64,000 nt of DNA from contig CAVSMF010000001.1 in the NCBI GenBank assembly GCA_963728975.1, positions 806,001-870,000 of the forward strand, given 5' to 3'. The notes beneath the pieces are model-generated. The model did no database searches, was not told the DNA's origin, and was given only the letters and a program-made list of their open reading frames with translations. Position 1 is the stretch's first letter. Each line of letters opens with the position of its first letter. The translations under genes and the position numbers were made by a program. The DNA is from DATFCK01 sp963728975 (GTDB lineage: Bacteria > Verrucomicrobiota > Verrucomicrobiia > Chthoniobacterales > UBA10450). Shown here piece by piece: positions 40,577-47,979 of this stretch.

Positions 40577-42100
40577 TTAGGCGACCTGCTCGAGGACTTG
40601 CGCGCGAAGGGCCGAACTGCTGGAAATGGTTTCTTTAAGCAAGTGGGCGGAATCGGGAAGGGGCCGGGCCCGGAGATAGATCTGGTATGCAAACAATCGC
40701 TTCGAAACCCAGATCAAGACTTGGTTGCACTTCAGCAGGGAGCGGCTCCATCGATTCGAGCCGAGGGCGAGCGGAAACGGCGCGGGAATGCCCCGAGCCT
40801 CGATTACCTCATACCCGGCCTGCTGGAGAAGGGCGCGCAGCGATTGAAATGTGAACAGGCGGCGATGCCCGATCCCGAGAATCCCGCGGCGGCTGTAATT
40901 GAATTGGCCGAGGGCGAGCATGATGCGGGTGAGAAAAAAAGCGACGTTGGCTGCGGTAATAATGAACTCCGGTCGACGACCGTGCGCTTTGCGCCGAAGT
41001 TCGTCCATGAAACTTTCCGGGTCGTGAACGTGCTCGATCAGGTCCATCAGTAAGATCTGGTGGTATCTCCCGACATCGGCCGGCACAGTCGAGCGCGATG
41101 CGAATGGTGATTCCGGCATCTTAACGAGCTCGGCCGGAGCAAAATCAACCGCCGTGACATGACACAATTTTTTCTCGAGCTCGGCAGCCACGTTGCCATG
41201 ACCAATGCCGAGCTGCAGGACGTATCGGCCGGGAACACAGGAGGCCACGGCGAACGTCTGGGATGACGAGAAACCAAGCTTTTCGTTGTGCGCGGCCGGG
41301 TTTGGTTCCACATCGAACCGTCGATCGTAGAACAGCTGAATGCCGCAGAGCCGCGCTTTCACCGTCGCCCGGCAGATGTTCCAGGCATATTTCAATCCGT
41401 TAACGTGGCAGATCTCGTCCCCGTAGAAAGTTGGGATCGGCAATTCCGCAATCCGCAACTTCCTTAAGACCAATTGAATAATGATCTCGGTATCGAAATG
41501 AAAATCGTTGGTATTTTTCTCAAACGGAATTTGGGCCAGCGCTTTGGTCGAGTAAATCCGGTAGCCGCTATGGAATTCGGAAAGCTGTGTCTTTAGGATG
41601 CGGTTTTGGAATCGGGTAAGGAGTTGGTTGCCGGCCCATTTATAAAGCGGCATACCGCCCTGGCGGGCAGCATGTTTGTCCAGCATTCGGGAACCGAACA
41701 CGGCATCGGCTTCTTCATCAACCAGCGGGCCGAGGAGCGCGGGCAATTTTTCCGGCGCATATTGTCCATCCCCGTGAAGGAGGGCGACGAGATCGAAGCC
41801 ATGATCGATGGCGTAACGGTACCCGAGCTTTTGATTTCCGCCATAACCCTGGTTTTCCGGCGTTCGTAAAACTGTGATTCGAAAATCGGATTGGCGTTGT
41901 TGATAACGTAAACTGCTGGCGAAAGTAGCGTCGTTGGAGGAATCGTCGATGATCAGCACTTCAACCTGATCGGAGTGCAAAGATTGCGGGATACGGGCGA
42001 GGACTTTTTCAATCGTGCTTTCGGCGTTATAAGCGACGATAAAAATGAGCAGGCGTTTGCCTTTGAGATCGACCGAATCGGGTTCCGGCTGGCGGCGCAC
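40577..42100 (-). CDS. Fused GT2 glycosyltransferase and class I methyltransferase
   Basis: A 507-residue fusion with the same order as at 30053. The N-terminal GT2 half (residues about 18-250) has IFIVAYNAESTIEKVLARI, IIDDSSNDAT, LHGDGQYAPEKLP as the donor-site region, and SGYRIYS. The methyltransferase half (from about residue 285) has motif I VLQLGIGHGNVAAEL, TAVDFAPAEL and LLMDLIEHVHDPESF. The GTG start is used. The GT2 half resembles polyprenyl-phosphate glycosyltransferases that charge the carrier for GT-C enzymes. It is convergent with the TMTC-like gene. The sequences of the two fusions differ enough to suggest they are old paralogues or independent fusions. Confidence 0.8.
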   Translation of the reverse strand: MRRQPEPDSVDLKGKRLLIFIVAYNAESTIEKVLARIPQSLHSDQVEVLIIDDSSNDATFASSLRYQQRQSDFRITVLRTPENQGYGGNQKLGYRYAIDHGFDLVALLHGDGQYAPEKLPALLGPLVDEEADAVFGSRMLDKHAARQGGMPLYKWAGNQLLTRFQNRILKTQLSEFHSGYRIYSTKALAQIPFEKNTNDFHFDTEIIIQLVLRKLRIAELPIPTFYGDEICHVNGLKYAWNICRATVKARLCGIQLFYDRRFDVEPNPAAHNEKLGFSSSQTFAVASCVPGRYVLQLGIGHGNVAAELEKKLCHVTAVDFAPAELVKMPESPFASRSTVPADVGRYHQILLMDLIEHVHDPESFMDELRRKAHGRRPEFIITAANVAFFLTRIMLALGQFNYSRRGILGIGHRRLFTFQSLRALLQQAGYEVIEARGIPAPFPLALGSNRWSRSLLKCNQVLIWVSKRLFAYQIYLRARPLPDSAHLLKETISSSSALRAQVLEQVA

Positions 42101-42164
42101 GTCGGCTAAGCGCAGCTAGAAACAGGCCAATCCAAACTGCGTTAAGTAATTCCCAGGAAGTAAC

Positions 42165-43955
42165 TTAGCCCTGTCCCCGGCCGTCGTTGGCCAAAGCGGA
42201 TTTCGCCGCAGCCAAAACCGCAGCGTCATCATTCCCACTCAATCCGCTCAGCCAGCTCCGAATCCGACGAAACGATTGGCGCAGAAAAAGATCGGCTGAT
42301 TCGTGCCCACCCGCGGCTACATCTCCATTGCGCCGGGCGGCCTGCAATTCGGAATCCCAGCGACTCAGCACGCAGGTGGCGGCGAACAAATCCATGGCCG
42401 CGCCCGCGATCCGTTCCTGCACGAGTTGCATATCGAGAATCGGTTCGCGGTAGGCGATCAGCGACCGGTTGACGGCCAGATTAAACCGCCAGATCAGCCG
42501 CCCCAGTTGGCCGGCCTGGCCGCGCAACTCTGCGCTCTGCACCGGCACATCGGGAATCCGGACCGCCGCGCCCAATCGGTTTAAACCGGCCGTAAACGCT
42601 TTGCCTAACCGTCCCCCGAGCGGTTTCAACATTGTATCGTAGATTTCCTTGAACTCCATCCCAGGTCCCCGCATTCCGACCAGGGCCACGAACGAGGTGA
42701 GCACTTCGTTGCTGCCCTCGCCGATCTGATTGATCCGGGCATCGCGCAACATCCGCTCCAGAGGCAGATCGTTAAAATAAGCGGAACCACCGTAAATCTG
42801 AAATGTATCATTAATCACTTCCCAGAGGCGATCAGTGGTGAACACTTTCAACATCGCAGTCTCGAGCATGTAATCCTCCAATCCGCGATCTATCAGTGAC
42901 GCGGTAATGGTAGTCATGGCGTCCATCGCATAGGCGTCGGCGGCAATGCGCGCGATCTTCTTCTGGACGAGCTGAAATTCACCCAGCGTCTTGTTGAATT
43001 GCTTGCGGGTATTGGCGTGCTCGACAGCCAGCCGCAAACAGGTCTTGGCTGCCCCAGTGCAACAGGCGCCAAAGGTCGTCCGACCGAAGTCCAGGACGGT
43101 GAGTGCCACCCGCAATCCTTTGCCCAGCGGTCCCAGGACGTTTTCCTTGGGCACCCGAACATCGCGCAAAGCAAAGCGGCCAGTGGCGGTCCCGCGGATT
43201 CCCATTTTCGGCATCCGCGGTTCCAGCATGGTAAAACCGGGCATATCGGGGGTGACCAGGAACGCGGTAACCGCCGTCTTATCCGATCCTGGAACGGGGG
43301 TGCGGGCCATGACCGTAAGCACGTGGGCGATGGCGGCGTTAGTGATGTAGCGTTTCTCCCCGTTGAGAACGTAATGCGATCCATCTTCGCTTGGCCGCGC
43401 CTGCATCTGCACATTAGCCGCGTCGGACCCGGCATTTTCTTCGGTGAGGGCAAAGGCCGCCAGCTGCTCACCGATCACCAGCTTCGGCAGCCATTGTTGC
43501 TTCTGGACGTGGCTGCCGAAGAGTAACAGCGCACGAATACCAATAGAATGATGAGCGTTGACGAAAACCGAAGTCGACCCACAGCGTCTGCCGATTTCCT
43601 CCAGGATCCGGCAATTCGCCATTTGAGAAAATCCGTGCCCGCCGAATTCCTTGGGAGCGGTCATGCCCAGAACGCCCACCCGGCCCAGACCATCGATCAC
43701 GCTGCGCGGAATATCTTCTTGCCGGTCGATTGCCGCCGCGTCCAAGCCGGCGTCGAGAAACCGGCGAAGGTCCCCGAGGGCCTGATCCAGCTCGGTTTGC
43801 TGCGCCGCCGGAATTCGTGGATAAGGAACGACCCAGTCGGCTACGAAACGTCCGAGAAAAAGGCCTTTGGCGAACCCAAGCGCTTCCGGCCCGGCCAGAA
43901 ACAGTTCTTCCGCCTGCGCAATCTCCTTTTGCCGCTGTACTTCGGTCTCAGTCAT
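42165..43955 (-). CDS. Acyl-CoA dehydrogenase (VLCAD/ACAD9-like length)
   Basis: A flavoprotein of about 596 residues in the acyl-CoA dehydrogenase fold. The FAD/substrate motifs are FALTEENAGSDAANVQ around residue 170 and NGEKRYITNAAIAHV around residue 200. The C-terminal helical part has FQIYGGSAYFNDLPLERMLRDARI and QIGEGSNEVL, whose Glu corresponds to the catalytic base. A further C-terminal domain of about 170 residues extends beyond the usual 380, as in very-long-chain types. It oxidises an acyl-CoA and passes electrons to ETF. ATG 43955 is preferred to the TTG at 43964. It stands alone. Confidence 0.88.
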   Translation of the reverse strand: MTETEVQRQKEIAQAEELFLAGPEALGFAKGLFLGRFVADWVVPYPRIPAAQQTELDQALGDLRRFLDAGLDAAAIDRQEDIPRSVIDGLGRVGVLGMTAPKEFGGHGFSQMANCRILEEIGRRCGSTSVFVNAHHSIGIRALLLFGSHVQKQQWLPKLVIGEQLAAFALTEENAGSDAANVQMQARPSEDGSHYVLNGEKRYITNAAIAHVLTVMARTPVPGSDKTAVTAFLVTPDMPGFTMLEPRMPKMGIRGTATGRFALRDVRVPKENVLGPLGKGLRVALTVLDFGRTTFGACCTGAAKTCLRLAVEHANTRKQFNKTLGEFQLVQKKIARIAADAYAMDAMTTITASLIDRGLEDYMLETAMLKVFTTDRLWEVINDTFQIYGGSAYFNDLPLERMLRDARINQIGEGSNEVLTSFVALVGMRGPGMEFKEIYDTMLKPLGGRLGKAFTAGLNRLGAAVRIPDVPVQSAELRGQAGQLGRLIWRFNLAVNRSLIAYREPILDMQLVQERIAGAAMDLFAATCVLSRWDSELQAARRNGDVAAGGHESADLFLRQSFRRIRSWLSGLSGNDDAAVLAAAKSALANDGRGQG

Positions 43956-43964
43956 GAAAAACAA

Positions 43965-44285
43965 AGATAGGCCAAAATCCGCCCAAGCGCTCAGGCGAAT
44001 CTTGGAATTGTAGCAAACTCGGCCTCTCTGTCCAACCGGTGGCTTTCCGGGTTCTAAAATGGCTCCGTCAAAAGCGAAAACCCCGATGCTTCGCTGCGCT
44101 CGGGCTGACTGTGGCCGCGTCCACGGCGGTCATTCCGAGCGCAGCGAGGAATCGGGCAGATTGGCTATTCAAAAAAGGCGAAAACTACTACTCGTCGGGT
44201 TGAGGGCGAAGACTTCCTTAAACAGATACCCCTTTCAAGGAGGGGCGGTTTCATAGGCGGCTGAATTTGGTCCCGCTATCTCTAT
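43965..44285. other. Gap with a dispersed repeat copy, no gene
   Basis: The 321-bp gap between the acyl-CoA dehydrogenase start and the nrdJ stop holds an arm-like pair of the GTCATTCC repeat in inverted order (right arm 44085-44109, left arm 44129-44158). A weak cccct/aagggg hairpin lies in 44215-44260. No credible gene is present. Confidence 0.55.
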
Positions 44286-47200
44286 CTAGCTGCATCCCTG
44301 GCTAGTACCGCATTCGGTGCATACCCCACAGGCGCCAGCTCGGATCACCTTATCGCTACCGCAAACCGAACAGGTGATACCCATGAACATGTTTCCGAGC
44401 GCTTCCCGGACTCGTTCCGCATGGCTGCTCCCATTCGATCCGTTGTGAGACGGACAATCGTCATCATCCGGCAATTGATTGGTAACGACATCTATCAACT
44501 CTTTTTCGGCTGTGCGCGGCAAATCGGACACCGGACGATTGATCGCCTTTTTTTCCATCTCCGGTATTTCTTTGAGCGGCAACTCCGGTTGTCCCCGGCC
44601 GGGCGAAGTCGCTTCCTTGTAGCCTTTGATGAATTGGCAGCCAAGCCAGCGGAAAACATAATCGGTGATGCTGGTCGCGTTTCGGATATCCGGATTCTTG
44701 GTGAAGCCGCTCGGCTCGAACCGTTGATAAGCGAACTTTTTCACCAGACTCTCCAGCGGGACGCCGTACTGCAGCGCGACCGAAGTCAGGGTCCCGACCG
44801 TATCCATCAGACCGCCGATCGTGCTTCCTTCCTTAGCCATGTGAATGAAGAGCTCGCCAGGCTGGCCATCCTCATAAAGACCGACTGTGATGTACCCTTC
44901 GTGGCCGGCGATCTCGAATTTGTGAGTGAGCGACATCCGGGTATCGGACATCCGATGTCGAACCGGCCGATCGACCAGGGTACGGGTTTGGGAAAGCTCT
45001 TCTTCCAGCTCGAAAATGCGTTTTTGGAAATGTTCCCGCTCCCTGGTAACATCCATGACCACGTCCGGGCCGATGTTTCCCCCCATGTCTTTGGTTTTGC
45101 GAGTGTTAAGCGGGGCGGAACGCTTCGAGCCTTCGCGATAAATCGCGATCGATTTGAGCCCCAGGCGCCACCCCTCGACATAGCTGTTCATAATCTCGTC
45201 CACCGAAGCCGATTCGGGCAGATTAACCGTCTTGGAGATGGCGCCGCTCAAAAATGGTTGGGCCGCCGCCATCATTCGCAAATGGGCCATGTAACCGAGA
45301 GCGCGTTCGCCCTTGTGCGGTTTGAAAGCACAGTCGAAAACAGGCAGATGTTCCGGCTTAAGTCCCGACGAAATGGTCGTTCCATCGGTGTCGGGCACGT
45401 CTTCAATTGTGTCGAAAGAGTCGACGTGCGCGATGATTCGCTCAATCTCCTCCGAGTTATAACCGAGTTTTTCCAGCGCCGGTTTTACCGTTTGATTAAC
45501 GATTTTTAGCATCCCGCCGCCGGCCAGGAGCTTGTATTTCACCAGGGCAAGATCGGGTTCAATCCCAGTCGTATCGCAATCCATGAAAAAGCTGATTGTC
45601 CCGGTCGGGGCCAGGACCGTCACTTGAGCGTTGCGATACCCGTGGCGTTTGCCTAACCGCGCCGCCCGATCCCAGGTCCCGGCTGCTTCCTCCTTCAAGT
45701 AAGCGAATTCTTCAACATCGGGAATATCGGTTACCGCACAACGATGGAGGTCGATCACTTCCAGCATGGCGGCGACATTGTCCTTGGCCGCCGGCCTGGC
45801 CACTCCGCTGGCCCGGGCGTCACGATAACCGGGGAACGGCCCCAGAGTTCGAGCCAGCACCGCGCTTTGCTCGTAGGCTTCACCGGTCATGATTGCCGTA
45901 ACCGCTCCGCAAAGGGCCCGGCCTTCCACGCTGTCGTAGCCGTAGCCATAGCTCATGATCAACGAACCCAGATTGCTGTAGCCGAGACCGAGGGTGCGGA
46001 AAATGTGCGAGTTTTCGGCAATCTCTTCGGTTGGATAACTGGCGTTATCGACCAGGATTTCCTGGGCCGTGATCAGGATTCGCACCGCCGCCTTGAACCG
46101 CTCGATATCGAACGCGCCTTCGGCGGTTTTGAATTTCATCAGGTTCAGGGAAGCGAGATTGCAGGCGGTATTATCGAGAAAGAGATACTCCGAGCAGGGA
46201 TTGGTCGAGTTCTGCCGATCTGTCCCTTTGCAGGTGTGCCATTTGTGGATCGTGGTATCGAATTGCATTCCAGGATCGCCGCATACGTGGGTGCCTTCGG
46301 CGATCTTGCGCAGCAGCCCCCGGGCATCCTTGCGCTCGCAAGCTTGCCCATCTCGCACCCGATGGGTCCACCATTCCCGCCCCTCCAGGGCCGCTTCCAT
46401 AAATTCGTCGCTGACCCGAACACTCAAGTTTTCATTCTGGTACATGACCGAGCCGTAGGCGTCGCCGTTGTAGCTGCCGTCGTATCCCTGTTCGATTAAA
46501 GCCCAGGCCTTTTTTTCCTCTGTTTGTTTCGCCTCGATGAACTCTTCAATGTCGGGGTGCCAGTCCTTTAACGTGTTCATCTTGGCCGCCCGCCGGGTTT
46601 TGCCGCCGCTTTTCACCACGTTGGCAACCTGATCGTAAACTTTCAGAAAAGAGAGCGGACCGCTCGGTTTGCCGCCCCCGCTCAGTTTTTCCCGGGTCGA
46701 TCGCAAAGAAGAGAGGTCCGACCCCGTCCCGCTCCCGTACTTAAAGAGCATCGCTTCGCTGGTGGCCAGCCGCATGATGTCTTCCATGGTGTCGTCCACC
46801 GACTGAATAAAACAGGCGCTCGCTTGCGGATATTCGTACTGGGTCGCCGCCCGCTGGGCCTGGCTCCTGTTCCGGTCGTAGAAATAATTTCCGGCCCCGG
46901 CATTTTTTCCGATCCCGTATTCGTGATAGAGGCCGACATTGAACCAGACCGGCGAATTAAACGCGGCATGTTGGTTCAGGCAGAGCCAGGTGAGCTCGTC
47001 GTAAAACGTCGCCGCCGCGTCCGGGTTTGCGAAATATCCATCGGCCATTCCCCAATCGGTGATCGTGCGCGTGACCCGATGAATCAACTGCCGGACAGAG
47101 GTCTCCCGGCCGCCTTGGCGAGGATCGGGCCCATTGGAGATATCGCCATAAAAATACTTCGAGACCGCGATTTTCGTTGCCAGCGCGCTCCAACTTTTCG

Positions 47201-47435
47201 GGACTTCAACTTCCTCCTGTTTGAAAATGACTTTGCCGCTGTCGTCGGCAATTTCGGCAGTCCGATGTTCCCATTCCACCTGATCGAATGGGGCGACTTT
47301 TGGATCGCTGAACACGCGCTCGAACTTCAATCCGGTCTCTTTGGTTCGCTTTTTTCCCGCTCGTTTGCGCCGCTCGTTGGACTTGCGGCTTTTGGTTAGC
47401 GAGGAGTGCGAAATACCGGATTTAAGCTGGATCAT
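44286..47435 (-). CDS. nrdJ: Vitamin B12-dependent (class II) ribonucleotide reductase
   Basis: This enzyme makes deoxyribonucleotides with adenosylcobalamin in the absence of any small subunit. The 1049-residue protein has the first active-site Cys in YPQASACFIQSVDD. The substrate-site NPCSEYLFLDNTACNL follows, with the N.C.E triad. Further landmarks are APTGTISFFMDCDTTGIEP and a C-terminal Cys cluster (CSVCGSDKVIRAGACGVCTECG) for the thiol or zinc relay. The N-terminal 40 residues are highly basic. The ATG at 47435 lacks a Shine-Dalgarno on the coding strand. Just upstream are two NrdR-box-like sites and DnaA boxes. Downstream no terminator is clear. A class II enzyme allows growth with or without oxygen. 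Confidence 0.95.
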   Translation of the reverse strand: MIQLKSGISHSSLTKSRKSNERRKRAGKKRTKETGLKFERVFSDPKVAPFDQVEWEHRTAEIADDSGKVIFKQEEVEVPKSWSALATKIAVSKYFYGDISNGPDPRQGGRETSVRQLIHRVTRTITDWGMADGYFANPDAAATFYDELTWLCLNQHAAFNSPVWFNVGLYHEYGIGKNAGAGNYFYDRNRSQAQRAATQYEYPQASACFIQSVDDTMEDIMRLATSEAMLFKYGSGTGSDLSSLRSTREKLSGGGKPSGPLSFLKVYDQVANVVKSGGKTRRAAKMNTLKDWHPDIEEFIEAKQTEEKKAWALIEQGYDGSYNGDAYGSVMYQNENLSVRVSDEFMEAALEGREWWTHRVRDGQACERKDARGLLRKIAEGTHVCGDPGMQFDTTIHKWHTCKGTDRQNSTNPCSEYLFLDNTACNLASLNLMKFKTAEGAFDIERFKAAVRILITAQEILVDNASYPTEEIAENSHIFRTLGLGYSNLGSLIMSYGYGYDSVEGRALCGAVTAIMTGEAYEQSAVLARTLGPFPGYRDARASGVARPAAKDNVAAMLEVIDLHRCAVTDIPDVEEFAYLKEEAAGTWDRAARLGKRHGYRNAQVTVLAPTGTISFFMDCDTTGIEPDLALVKYKLLAGGGMLKIVNQTVKPALEKLGYNSEEIERIIAHVDSFDTIEDVPDTDGTTISSGLKPEHLPVFDCAFKPHKGERALGYMAHLRMMAAAQPFLSGAISKTVNLPESASVDEIMNSYVEGWRLGLKSIAIYREGSKRSAPLNTRKTKDMGGNIGPDVVMDVTREREHFQKRIFELEEELSQTRTLVDRPVRHRMSDTRMSLTHKFEIAGHEGYITVGLYEDGQPGELFIHMAKEGSTIGGLMDTVGTLTSVALQYGVPLESLVKKFAYQRFEPSGFTKNPDIRNATSITDYVFRWLGCQFIKGYKEATSPGRGQPELPLKEIPEMEKKAINRPVSDLPRTAEKELIDVVTNQLPDDDDCPSHNGSNGSSHAERVREALGNMFMGITCSVCGSDKVIRAGACGVCTECGTSQGCS

Positions 47436-47458
47436 GGCGGTGAAGGAGGGTTAATGGT

Positions 47459-47573
47459 TGTGAATAACTTTCCATTACGAGGCACGCCGCCCACCAGGTC
47501 CTGTGAATAAGCCGTGGATACCGCCCAACAGCCGCCAATAACACAAGATCTGGGGAAGCTACCTTGTGGATAC
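47459..47573 (-). promoter_or_regulatory. Cluster of four co-oriented DnaA-box-like sites
   Basis: Two exact matches to the DnaA box TTATNCACA on the minus strand (47459-47467 and 47502-47510, both TTATTCACA) and two near matches (47513-47521 and 47565-47573, GTATCCACG/A) occur within 115 bp before nrdJ. A very AT-rich stretch lies just beyond at about 47609-47640. DnaA control of ribonucleotide reductase is known in Escherichia coli. An origin is possible but has no other support here. Confidence 0.55.
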
Positions 47574-47587
47574 ACAACATGCAGGGT
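47541..47587 (-). promoter_or_regulatory. Candidate tandem NrdR boxes upstream of nrdJ
   Basis: On the plus strand there are two 16-bp sites, at 47541-47556 (acacaagatctgggga) and 47572-47587 (acacaacatgcagggt). Both have the left half ACACAA-x-AT of the NrdR consensus (acaCwAtATaTwGtgt), with 11-12 of 16 matches. Their centres are 31 bp apart, the three-helical-turn spacing that NrdR needs. Position ahead of a ribonucleotide reductase gene makes this a plausible repressor operator. Confidence 0.6.
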
Positions 47588-47809
47588 CGCGGCACCCGCA
47601 GGCAAGCGAATTTTTAAAATTTTTTCTGTCACGATATCTTTCCCGGGTGGAGACGGTTGCTTCTGCCGATGTTTAACGTGTTCCGCATAAAAACCAATCT
47701 CTCTGCCAGCCTGATTTTTCCCGGCCACCCGCCTCCCGGAGCAGCGGTTTACAAACGATCTACCCCATTCAATAGTGAGCCCGCAACTGCGGCCAGCCCA
47801 GCGCGTTTC

Positions 47810-47902
47810 GGAAGGGTGGCTGAGTCCGGTTTAAGGCACTCGACTCGAAATCGAGCGTGGGCTAAAAACCCACCGTGGGTTCGAATCCCACCCCTTCCGC
47901 CA
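47810..47902 (+). tRNA. tRNA-Ser (anticodon CGA)
   Basis: The acceptor stem ggaaggg pairs with cccttcc. The D-arm begins tggctgag, and the anticodon stem ctcga/tcgag holds the loop ctcgaaa with anticodon CGA. A long variable arm (cgtgggctaaaaacccaccg, typical of tRNA-Ser) and a T-arm with ggttcgaat follow, then discriminator G and an encoded CCA at 47900-47902. It reads UCG codons. The AT-rich region and regulatory sites of nrdJ lie upstream, and a DUF2079 gene lies downstream. Confidence 0.95.
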
Positions 47903-47979
47903 TGTTTTTAAATGCCCGCGCAACTCCTTGGATTTACCGCGTCCGGGTAAGGCCCCACTCCTGATTTGACCAGGCGCCC

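Noticed and set aside
44059..44256. Short frame between the acyl-CoA dehydrogenase and nrdJ
   Set aside because: It is built from repeat arms and has no ribosome-binding site.
47459..47640. Calling this region the chromosomal origin
   Set aside because: DnaA boxes and AT-rich sequence are present, but there is no dnaA, dnaN, gidA or rpmH nearby, and control of nrdJ is a simpler explanation. Kept only as a question.
47810..47902. tRNA-Ser as an attachment site of an integrated element
   Set aside because: No integrase, no direct repeat of the tRNA 3' end and no change of gene style beside it.
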